64,000 nucleotides of DNA from Planctomycetota bacterium (lineage in GTDB: Bacteria; Planctomycetota; UBA1135; GCA-002686595): positions 1 to 64,000 of the forward strand of contig JAKLKU010000016.1 in assembly GCA_023150475.1 (NCBI GenBank). The letters run 5' to 3'. Numbering within the stretch: position 1 is the stretch's first letter; the number at the start of each line of letters is the position of its first letter. The notes beneath the pieces were generated by a model, which saw only the letters and a program-made list of their open reading frames with translations, had not been told where the DNA came from and ran no database searches. The position numbers were made by a program, and so were the translations under genes. Of the stretch, positions 34,601 through 42,393 are shown in pieces.

Positions 34601-35021
34601 CGCGCGTCCGACCGAGCAGCGCCGTCCACCACGCGAGGAACGCCGTGCGATCGGACGTGATCACCGTCGAACCGCCGACGAAGTCCGCGAGTTCCTGCCA
34701 CGCGCTGCGCGCGCTCGGCGCGAGCTCGAGCTCGGCGGCGTCGAGCCCGAAGCGCGTCGCGGCGCGAACCAGACGCTCCGCGGCCGCCGGGTCGCCCGGA
34801 GCGAACGGCCGGCAGAGCCGTTCCAGGCGCTCGAAGCCCGAGCCCAGCGGGTCGCGGCGCACGGCTTCGATGCGCACGACACCGTCGAGCGTCGGGTCGT
34901 CGCCGGTCGCGAGCACGCAGACGAAGGCGAGCCGCGCGAGCGGGTCCGGCCCCGCCCACGCGTCGTCACCTCGCTCGTCCGCCGCGAGCGTGAAGTCGCC
35001 CCGTTCGATCACCGCGCGCAT
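31698..35021 (-). CDS. dinG: Very large DinG/XPD-like helicase with a divergent N-terminal domain
   Basis: 1107 residues from the ATG at 35021. Residues about 1-180 align in shape with a DnaQ-type exonuclease but lack its Asp-Glu catalytic pair. The SF2 core starts near residue 335 with GQHQVARDVA, then Walker A APTGTGKT (about 354). The four-cysteine Fe-S cluster region is present (NYLC, then VGCCHERLDRRTC). Motif II reads FDECEHLHDQ instead of DEAH. C-terminal motifs include ISATTWLRGG and AKFRQGFGRLMRRETDKG, which is helicase motif VI. It is predicted to unwind DNA 5' to 3' in repair. It is longer than the usual 640-930 residues. The far C-terminus is Pro/Arg/Glu-rich. Confidence 0.8.
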   Translation of the reverse strand: MRAVIERGDFTLAADERGDDAWAGPDPLARLAFVCVLATGDDPTLDGVVRIEAVRRDPLGSGFERLERLCRPFAPGDPAAAERLVRAATRFGLDAAELELAPSARSAWQELADFVGGSTVITSDRTAFLAWWTALLGRTRAKPQVESLDRLASGLLALRPSVSLQANAIRTTAELALDLSKVVGHFLGLDPASLRLSLAALIAARNAVADVDGEVAETLRFVLHLVERPSAWLAAAGDDAVRLPDGHARGVAHGVTLANAGHTVRELVDELRPRAAALADLAELEDTVPVHREEEEPLAPHDLELVDAVFREHLPALAAAHGATLAYRPGQHQVARDVARTLGRRELLLVHAPTGTGKTLAYLVPALIWAARANRRVAISTYTRALQEQAMLREVPRALSALDRARFPLRPRVTSLKGRANYLCWRALKAHVPAQDDDAAAWLAWSALATFALIEPEADLDRFAPKLAWVGQDAAHLERELEPMLRAVRAQVGCCHERLDRRTCGAEIARLRAEHAHVIVTNHAFALARQDFFRNVIFDECEHLHDQAHAAWSHAVALDDIRDACTRLGRRNGSSPRAPLERLRAIVYDQPLAQQALEECFATQELSLGALDALAERIDEFKRWRVRDALGRGERERYALWREWLESERSAPLVEAHAALTGSLSRLDAALAALVEALARVPAKGLARTRRALERARVDVVEIVEALEAWLPRSDGKPQLRRETFYDLEEDPRRGDVLAARVLLPNEFLGRHYYPQLWSGVLISATTWLRGGFECAEGYLGLDRAREPLEFEDREPCTVRTARADDPFDYERVQVFVPNDAPEYSSERERFHEYVRRFVLHLAERTRGRMLVLFTNADELKRCAQPLERAFAARRIPFWWQNMRGTSKEELGELFRAHTDSVLFGVDTFWYGADFAGDTLEYLVIVKLPWGVPDRYHHAQCAALGEREQRRRIYLPRALAKFRQGFGRLMRRETDKGSVFVLDRRILRGVNKLFLAELPLSGGLDGMEDHAWRVHGAPLCVAATDECVRRALEHGGLAEDVARRGLDTSFDHPHPPDGGVREPQVEYELDAAAEAEAAAPDERAPRPPKRRKSPPERFEVSPDDLPF

Positions 35022-35193
35022 TGAACTCGCTCGCCGCGCTCCGCGCACGACGGCCCGCCGGCGGTGGTCCGCGTGGAAGTTCTGGCGGCGGCCGAACGGG
35101 TTGCTCGTAACTCGATGCGGCCAAACGACTTGAGGCGCTCCTCGCGCGTGCGCGTACGCGTGCGTGGATCGCCGGCGCTCGGTTTCCGCGCGC

Positions 35194-35221
35194 TTGACTC
35201 GACCTCGCCGCCTCCTATTTA
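35194..35221 (+). promoter_or_regulatory. Sigma-70-like promoter of topA
   Basis: TTGACT at 35194-35199 and TATTTA at 35216-35221, separated by 16 nt, is the best consensus-like promoter in the window. It lies about 55 nt before the topA ATG. Confidence 0.6.
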
Positions 35222-35276
35222 TGGCGCCCCGCCGCGGCCGGCACCGTTCGGGCCGAGCACGCGTGCGACCTCCCCC

Positions 35277-37856
35277 ATGGCGAAAACCACCACGAAGCAG
35301 GCGAGTCCGTCCGCAGCCGAAGAAGCCCCCGCGGCAAAGGCCAAGACGGCTCGAGCGAAGGCTCCCGCGAAGCGCGCGAAGACGGCGAAGAAGTCTGGCG
35401 CGGCCGCCGAGCCGGAAGTCGAGATCGACGAAGCGACCGAAGCGGAAGCGCAAGCGACCAAGGCTTCGGGCAAGTCGCTCGTGATCGTCGAGAGCCCCGC
35501 GAAGGCGAAGACGATCAACAAGTACCTCGGCAAGGGCTTCGTCGTGAAGGCGTCGATGGGGCACATCCGCGACTTGCCGAAGGGCAAGTTCGGGATCGAC
35601 CTCGAGCACGGGTTCGAGCCGCAGTACACCTCGATCAAGGGCAAGGCGAAGGTGATCGCCGAGCTGAAGCGCATCGCGACGGCGGCGAAGGCCGTCTACC
35701 TCGCGCCCGACTTGGACCGCGAAGGTGAATCGATCGCGTGGCACTTGCGCGAGGCGCTCGAGCTGCCGGAGGAGAAGACCTACCGCGTGATCTTCAACGA
35801 GATCACGAAGAACGCGATCCTCGAAGCGTTCGAGAAGCCCGGCAAGCTCGACATGGACAAGGTCGACGCGCAGCAGGCGCGCCGCGTGCTCGACCGCATC
35901 ATGGGCTACAAGCTCTCGCCGCTGCTCTGGAAGAAGGTGGCGAAGGGGCTCTCCGCCGGCCGCGTGCAGTCGGTCGCCGTGCGCCTGATCGTCGAACGTG
36001 AGCGCGAGATCCGCGCGTTCGTCAAAGAGGAGTACTGGCGCGTCACGGCGTACTTCACCGTCGATGGACAGACGTTCCAGGCCGAGCTCAAGCGCATCGG
36101 CGAGAAGCGCATCGACAAGAACCTCGACCGCGCGACCGCCGAAGGGCTCGTCGCGAAGATCGGCGCGAGCCCGTTGGTGCTCGCCGAACTCGAGGACAAG
36201 CCGAAGTCGCGTCTGCCGACGCCGCCGTTCACCACGTCGCAGCTCCAGCAGAAGGCGGCGACGATGCTGCGCTTCTCCGCGAAGAAGACGATGATGGTCG
36301 CGCAGCGGTTGTACGAAGGCGTCGAGGTACCGGGCGAAGGCTCGGTCGGCTTGATCACCTACATGCGTACCGACTCGACGCGCGTGTCCGACGATGCGAT
36401 CCGCGACGTGCGCAAGTTGATCGATGCGCAGTACGGCGCTGCGTACCTGCCCGACAAGCCCAACGCGTTCCGCACCAAGGCGAAAGGCGCGCAGGAAGCC
36501 CACGAAGCGATCCGTCCGACCGACGTGGCCCGCACGCCGGCGTCGCTCGCCAACGTGCTCACGGAAGAGCAGTACAAGCTCTACAAGCTGATCTGGGACA
36601 AGTTCGTCTCGAGTCAGATGAAGCCCGGACAAGCGACGATCACCACCGCCGCGTTCATGTTCGGCGACGCGCGTTTCGTCGCGCAGGGCGAAGTCGAGGT
36701 CTTCGACGGCTGCACGCGCGTCTTCGGCGCGACGGCGGTGCGTCCGCCGCACCAGAAGGAAGGCGGCGACGAGGAGACCACCGAGCACGCGACGCAGGCC
36801 CTGCCGAAGTCGCTGAAGGTCGGCGAACCGTACACGCCGAAGAAAGTCGAACCGACGCAGCACTGGACCCAGCCGCCGCCGCGCTATTCGGAGGCGACGC
36901 TGGTCAAGGAGCTCGAGAAGAAGGGCATCGGCCGCCCGTCGACGTACGCGGCGATCATCTCGACGATCCAGGACCGCGGTTACGTCAAGACCGAGCAGCG
37001 CAAGTTCTTCGCGACCGAGCTCGGCGAGCTCGTCATCGACTTGCTCGTCGCGCACTTCGGCGACGTGATCAACACCGACTTCACGGCGTCGATGGAGTCG
37101 AAGCTCGACGAAGTCGAAGGCGGCCGCCAGGTTTGGCGCGAGGTCGTCAAGAACTTCAACGACGTCTTCATGCGCGACCTCGACAAGGCCGAGGACGCGA
37201 TGAAGAACTGGAAGCGCGAGCCGCAGCTCTCCGACAAGGTCTGCGACAAGTGCGGCGCGCCCATGGCGGTGCTCTTCAACAAGCGCGGCAAGTTCCTCGG
37301 CTGCACGAAGTACCCCGAGTGCAAGAACACGATGGGCGTCGACGGCACGCGCCCGAAGAGCGAGGCGATCCCGACCGACAAGGCGTGCGAGAAGTGCGGC
37401 AAGCCGATGGTGATCCGCACCGGCTCACGCGGCCGTTTCATCGCCTGCACCGGTTATCCGAAGTGCAAGAACACCGCGTCGGTCGACGAGAACGGCGAAG
37501 TGATCAAGCCGAAGGAGACCGGCATCGCGTGCGACAAGTGCCAAGCGCCGATGGTGGTGAAGAGCTCGCGACGCGGCCCGTTCCTCGCGTGCTCGGCCTA
37601 TCCGAAGTGCCGCAACGCGAAACCCTTGCCCGAGGAGCTGCGCGAAGCCCCGAAGGACACCGGCATCGTCTGCGACAAGTGCGGCAAGCCGATGGTCGAG
37701 AAGATGTCGCGCTGGGGCAAACCGTTCATCGCGTGCACCGGCTACCCCGAGTGCAAGAACACGAAGAAGACCGGCGCCGAGGCCGAGAAGGACGCGGAGA
37801 AACCGTCCGAGCCGGCGGAAGCCACGGTGGTCGACGAAGTCGGCGACGATCTCTGA
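35277..37856 (+). CDS. topA: DNA topoisomerase I (type IA)
   Basis: 859 residues. An N-terminal Lys/Ala-rich, histone-H1-like extension of about 65 residues precedes the TOPRIM domain (LVIVESPAKAKTI, DLDREGE at 145-151). The catalytic tyrosine is about Y362 in GLITYMRTDSTR. Four C-terminal zinc-ribbon repeats follow, each of the CxxCGxPM...CxxYPxCxN kind, at about residues 655-825. The enzyme relaxes negative supercoils. The basic N-terminal tail is a known planctomycete/actinobacterial type of addition and may bind DNA. A consensus promoter lies upstream. Confidence 0.96.
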   Translation: MAKTTTKQASPSAAEEAPAAKAKTARAKAPAKRAKTAKKSGAAAEPEVEIDEATEAEAQATKASGKSLVIVESPAKAKTINKYLGKGFVVKASMGHIRDLPKGKFGIDLEHGFEPQYTSIKGKAKVIAELKRIATAAKAVYLAPDLDREGESIAWHLREALELPEEKTYRVIFNEITKNAILEAFEKPGKLDMDKVDAQQARRVLDRIMGYKLSPLLWKKVAKGLSAGRVQSVAVRLIVEREREIRAFVKEEYWRVTAYFTVDGQTFQAELKRIGEKRIDKNLDRATAEGLVAKIGASPLVLAELEDKPKSRLPTPPFTTSQLQQKAATMLRFSAKKTMMVAQRLYEGVEVPGEGSVGLITYMRTDSTRVSDDAIRDVRKLIDAQYGAAYLPDKPNAFRTKAKGAQEAHEAIRPTDVARTPASLANVLTEEQYKLYKLIWDKFVSSQMKPGQATITTAAFMFGDARFVAQGEVEVFDGCTRVFGATAVRPPHQKEGGDEETTEHATQALPKSLKVGEPYTPKKVEPTQHWTQPPPRYSEATLVKELEKKGIGRPSTYAAIISTIQDRGYVKTEQRKFFATELGELVIDLLVAHFGDVINTDFTASMESKLDEVEGGRQVWREVVKNFNDVFMRDLDKAEDAMKNWKREPQLSDKVCDKCGAPMAVLFNKRGKFLGCTKYPECKNTMGVDGTRPKSEAIPTDKACEKCGKPMVIRTGSRGRFIACTGYPKCKNTASVDENGEVIKPKETGIACDKCQAPMVVKSSRRGPFLACSAYPKCRNAKPLPEELREAPKDTGIVCDKCGKPMVEKMSRWGKPFIACTGYPECKNTKKTGAEAEKDAEKPSEPAEATVVDEVGDDL

Positions 37857-38225
37857 CCGCCCGATTCGCGGGGTGTGGTTCGGCTGCGCGCCGCGGCGTC
37901 GGCCCACCCACGACGTAGCGAGCACGCGCTCGACCCTTCGCGGTCGCAGCGGCTTCGGTGGCCACATGGCGAAGCTCAGGTCGCGCGTGCGCGTGGCGGA
38001 GCTCGCTGCACGGGCCGGCGGGCTTCGACCGCGAGCTCGCGCGGGTGCCGGTGGCGTTGCGCGGGGATCGGATCGCGACCTCCGCGGCTCGTGCGGCAGG
38101 TGCGCGGAGGTCGCGGCGCCCGTCGATCTCGAACCACCTCACGGACCGAAGAAACACCAGCGCCGCGGCCTCGGACGCTAGACTCTCGGGCCCTTTTCTC
38201 CGCCAACGCCCCAGGTCCACACGCC
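37857..38225. other. Intergenic region between topA and the dehydrogenase gene
   Basis: No gene is supported in this 369-bp stretch. It holds a 13-bp inverted repeat (38074-38115) and a TAGACT element at 38179-38184, about 41 nt before the dehydrogenase ATG, which is a candidate -10. Confidence 0.5.
38074..38115. terminator. 13-bp perfect inverted repeat, candidate terminator
   Basis: Arms 38074-38086 and 38103-38115 pair perfectly around a 16-nt loop. It lies 218 bp past the topA stop and 110 bp before the next start. It has no U-tract, so it could also be a protein-binding site. Confidence 0.4.
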
Positions 38226-39293
<1,068 letters not shown>

Positions 39294-39315
39294 GGCTCGG
39301 CGCGCGAGGCTCGCG

Positions 39316-40035
39316 ATGCGCGCTCGCGTGCTGATCCTGCTGCTCCTGCTGTTCCTCGGCGGCGTGCCCGCGGTCGTGTTCTTCACGATCTCGCGCACGG
39401 CGCCGCGCGACGGCGCGTGGAGCGGCTCGCAACCGGGCGGCATCGTCAGCGGCGTGGTCCGCGACACCTCGGGCAACACCGTCGGGCACGCGGTGGTCGA
39501 GGTTCGCGCGGGTCGTTGGGCGCCCAAGGCGGGCCGCCCCGGCGCGTTGATCGCGTCGACGGATCAGCTCGCGTTCGACGAGACGCACACGGTCCGTGTC
39601 GAGACGGGCGCCGACGGGCTCTTCGAGGTCGCGGTCGATCCGGTCGAAGGCGTGTACGTCTTCACGGCGCTGGCGGAGGGGTTCGAGCTCCGCGAGCGGT
39701 TCTATTCGTTCCTCGACGCGGAGCGCAAGCCGCTCGCAGTGCCGTCGCCCGTGGTGTTCGAACTTCCGCGCTCCGTGCGACTCGTCGTCGAGATCGAAAC
39801 GCAATCGAGCGGCCTGCTGCGCGGCGGCTACTCGCTCGAACACGAAGCCACACGTTGGCTAGGTCTCGCCGCCACGGGGCGCATCTGGAGCGGTCGGTTC
39901 GAAGGCGCCGGCTTCACGCTCGATCGACTCGTCCCAGGTGCGGCGCATCTCGCGATCGCGACGGACGACGGGCGGCGCTTCGAGTGCGATGTCGAGCTCT
40001 CGGTCGGCACGTTGACGGTCCGTGTCAAGCTGTGA
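39316..40035 (+). CDS. Membrane-anchored protein with carboxypeptidase-regulatory-like fold (paralogue A)
   Basis: 239 residues. An N-terminal membrane helix (VLILLLLLFLGGVPAVVFF) is followed by QPGGIVSGVVRDTSGNTVGHAVVEV, the pattern of CarboxypepD_reg beta-sandwich domains, then GLFEVAVDP and GVYVFTALAEGF. The next gene at 40085 has the same layout, so the two are tandem paralogues. It is probably an extracytoplasmic structural or binding protein. It starts 22 bp after the dehydrogenase stop. Confidence 0.7.
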   Translation: MRARVLILLLLLFLGGVPAVVFFTISRTAPRDGAWSGSQPGGIVSGVVRDTSGNTVGHAVVEVRAGRWAPKAGRPGALIASTDQLAFDETHTVRVETGADGLFEVAVDPVEGVYVFTALAEGFELRERFYSFLDAERKPLAVPSPVVFELPRSVRLVVEIETQSSGLLRGGYSLEHEATRWLGLAATGRIWSGRFEGAGFTLDRLVPGAAHLAIATDDGRRFECDVELSVGTLTVRVKL

Positions 40036-40084
40036 CGTCGCGCGAGTTGCATCGCCGCCGCCCGCGCGGTGTGATCGACGCGCG

Positions 40085-40795
40085 ATGAGCGGCCGCAAGA
40101 TCGTCCTCCTGCTCGGCGTGATCTTCGTCGGCACGCCGCTCGTCCTGATCTGGCTCTTCGTCCAGGCACCGCCGCGCGATCGAGTGACCGTCGGCGTGCA
40201 ACCGGGCGGCGTCGCACGCGGCGTCGTCGTCGACGCGCGAAGAACGCCGGTCGCCGGCGCGACGATCGAAGCGTTCCTCGCGCGGCCGGTCTCGGGCGCG
40301 AAGTCGGTCGAGCACGACGTGGAAGAGCCGCCGGAGCTCGAACGCCGCGAGTGTGCGACGACCACGACGGACGCGGAGGGGCAGTTCGAGCTCGCGCTGC
40401 CCGGCGGCGACGGTTTCTACGTGCTCGTCGCGCGCACGCCGACGACGGTGCGTTGCGAGCGGTGGCTCTCGTTGCTGGATCCGCCGAGTGCGAGCCCGCT
40501 CGAGTTCCAATTGCGCAGCGGGGCGCGTCTGACGGTCGAACTCGTCAACGCCGGAGCCGCGCCGCAAGGCTTCTACGACCTGTCGGTGGTGATCCAGAGC
40601 GGCCTGATGCGCCTCAAGGAAGCGCTGCCGTCGAGCGCGCGCGGCTCGTTCTCGGCGCAGGAGTTCACGATCGAGAGCCTGCCGGTCTCGCCGGTGCGCC
40701 TCGCGCTCGACCTGCCAGGCGGCGTGCGCCTGGAACGCGAGCTGAGCCTCGCGTTCGGCGAGAACCGCCTCGTGATCGACGCGGCCGCGCGCTGA
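40085..40795 (+). CDS. Membrane-anchored protein with carboxypeptidase-regulatory-like fold (paralogue B)
   Basis: 236 residues. An N-terminal helix (IVLLLGVIFVGTPLVLIWLF) is followed by APPRDRVTVGVQPGGVARGVVVDA, which parallels APRDGAWSGSQPGGIVSGVVRDT in paralogue A. EGQFELALPGGDGFYVLVART matches the second half of the same fold. It starts 49 bp after paralogue A. A strong terminator hairpin follows at 40814-40845. Function unknown. Confidence 0.7.
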   Translation: MSGRKIVLLLGVIFVGTPLVLIWLFVQAPPRDRVTVGVQPGGVARGVVVDARRTPVAGATIEAFLARPVSGAKSVEHDVEEPPELERRECATTTTDAEGQFELALPGGDGFYVLVARTPTTVRCERWLSLLDPPSASPLEFQLRSGARLTVELVNAGAAPQGFYDLSVVIQSGLMRLKEALPSSARGSFSAQEFTIESLPVSPVRLALDLPGGVRLERELSLAFGENRLVIDAAAR

Positions 40796-40813
40796 GGTTC
40801 GCTTCCGAAAACA

Positions 40814-40845
40814 CGCGCGGCGAGCCCGAACGAGCTCGCCGCGCG
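40814..40845. terminator. Bidirectional hairpin terminator
   Basis: A perfect 12-bp stem (40814-40825 with 40834-40845) and 8-nt loop lie between the converging paralogue B gene and the kinase gene. GAAAAC precedes the stem. Confidence 0.65.
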
Positions 40846-40868
40846 CCTCTCTGGGTCCGATCCCGGAG

Positions 40869-41795
40869 TCATTCCTTGCGCAGGAAGTCGACCAGGTCCT
40901 TCTCGAGTTCCGCGAGCCCGTAGTCGGGGACCGTCAGGCAGCGGTAGATCATCCGAGCGAGCGGCTCGGGCGTGTTCGGGTTGAGATCCTTCGGCGGGGG
41001 ATAGCTGAGGAAGTACGAGAGCGAGAGCCGCTCGACTTCGCCGCCTTGTTCGCGACCCGCGTAGTTCCACGGCACTTCGTCGAACGGCAGCACGCCGGTC
41101 AGGATCTCGTAGAGCATGATGCCGATGCCCATCACGTCCGCCTTCGCGTCGCGCAGGAGCAGCGGGTTGTAGTGCGGCGTCGTCGTGATCACGCCGCGCT
41201 CGTGGGCGCGCATCGCCGGATCGACGAGCACGACCGAGCCCGACGGCTTGACGAGGATGTTCTCGGGCTTCAAGTCGCCGTGATAGGCGAGCTCGCCGGC
41301 GCGTTGCATCTTCTGCAGCGCGCGCACGATCGTCAGGAACCAGTTGAGTCGGATGCCTTCGAGCGCCCGGATCTTCTCGCGCAGCGTCTTGCCGCGGACG
41401 TAGTCGAGCGCGACGATCGTGCGACCGTCGTGCTTGAACACTTCACGCACGCCGACGAGGTTCGGGTGCCGCGCGTTCGCGAGCAGCTCGCCTTCGGCGC
41501 GCACCATGAAGTCGATCTCGTGCGCGTCGAGGAAGTCGACCTTCGCGCCTTCCTTGCGGAAGAACACAGCCTCCGCCGGAGTTTCGTCGGGGCTGATGCC
41601 TTCGGGCTTGCGCTCGTTCGTGATTTCGAGGAATCGCGTCACGTACCGGCCGCCGCCTGCGACGTCGCCGATCTTGAGCGCGACTTTCTCGCCACGTGCG
41701 TCTTCGGCGAGGTAGACGAGCGCGAAACCGCCGCGCGCGATGAACTCCTGCACCGTGTAGGTGCCGAGGCGTTCGCCTGCTTCCAGCTTGATCAT
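40869..41795 (-). CDS. Ser/Thr protein kinase-like protein with atypical catalytic motifs
   Basis: 308 residues from the ATG at 41795. The glycine loop is IARGGFALVYLA, the ATP lysine is in VALKIG, and the catalytic loop reads HGDLKPENILV (HRD changed to HGD, with Asp and Asn kept). DFG is replaced by VDPAM, keeping the Asp but not Phe-Gly, and no APE motif is evident. There is no membrane helix or extra domain. It may be active or may be a regulatory pseudokinase. It is alone on its strand between two hairpins. Confidence 0.8.
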   Translation of the reverse strand: MIKLEAGERLGTYTVQEFIARGGFALVYLAEDARGEKVALKIGDVAGGGRYVTRFLEITNERKPEGISPDETPAEAVFFRKEGAKVDFLDAHEIDFMVRAEGELLANARHPNLVGVREVFKHDGRTIVALDYVRGKTLREKIRALEGIRLNWFLTIVRALQKMQRAGELAYHGDLKPENILVKPSGSVVLVDPAMRAHERGVITTTPHYNPLLLRDAKADVMGIGIMLYEILTGVLPFDEVPWNYAGREQGGEVERLSLSYFLSYPPPKDLNPNTPEPLARMIYRCLTVPDYGLAELEKDLVDFLRKE

Positions 41796-41922
41796 CGGGG
41801 ACTCTTCGGAGAGGGAGGCGGGGTAGCTCGGAGCGCCAGCCGCTCCGTGCACGCCTCCTTCGGTCCGGGCCGCTCGTCAACTTCAATGACAGTCTCAAGC
41901 GGTTCGCGGATGGGCCGCTTCC

Positions 41923-41941
41923 CGCTCGCAGGAAGCGAGCG
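41923..41941 (-). terminator. Short hairpin after the lipoprotein gene
   Basis: A 7-bp stem (41923-41929 with 41935-41941) and 5-nt loop lie 27 bp past the lipoprotein stop. It is weak and short. Confidence 0.3.
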
Positions 41942-41967
41942 AAATGGCTCTCAAGTCGAGCGCGAAC

Positions 41968-42393
41968 TCAGCGCTTGGCGGACGCGGGCACGATGCGCAG
42001 CGCCGAGAGCTCGACTTCGACGAGCTCGCTGTCCGGTCCGAGACCGAGGATCTTGCGTGCGCCGTCGAGCACCGTGCCGCTGCCGACCGCACGGGCCTCT
42101 CTCTGATGCGGGCTGAATTTCCACGCGCGTCCGAGGCCGTCGAGGGAGCCGAGCTCCTGCTGGAAAGTGTTTCGCACGCTGAAGTAGTGCTTCGACGCGT
42201 CGTCCGGCGCTTCCGGAGCGGCGTAGAGCACGATCGAGCCGACGCGCCGGCCCGCTTCGAGCACGTTCCACGCGCGAATCGCCGTCAGCTTCTCGATCTG
42301 ATGCAGCGACGAGCCCGCGGGCTCCTCGGTCTTCTGGGTCTTGCACGCCGCGAGCGCGGCGCAGGTCGCGAGAGCGAGAGCGAGGATCTTCAT
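41968..42393 (-). CDS. Small lipoprotein, function unknown
   Basis: 141 residues. A signal peptide ends in a lipobox, ALAAC (Cys at about residue 19), so the mature protein should be lipid-anchored. The remainder has a mixed beta/alpha character (RVGSIVLYAAPE, KHYFSVRN, GTVLDGARKILGLG). The ATG overlaps the stop of the YfhO-like gene (ATGA), so the two are co-translated and may work on the same envelope process. Confidence 0.7.
   Translation of the reverse strand: MKILALALATCAALAACKTQKTEEPAGSSLHQIEKLTAIRAWNVLEAGRRVGSIVLYAAPEAPDDASKHYFSVRNTFQQELGSLDGLGRAWKFSPHQREARAVGSGTVLDGARKILGLGPDSELVEVELSALRIVPASAKR

Noticed and set aside
31443..35024. An open frame of 1193 codons opposite the DinG-like gene
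   Set aside because: It has shadow-like composition, and the opposite strand carries complete helicase motifs. No start signal or homology was seen.
41853..41967. A possible small RNA between the kinase and lipoprotein genes
   Set aside because: Only one short hairpin is present and no promoter is visible, so a weak terminator explains it better.
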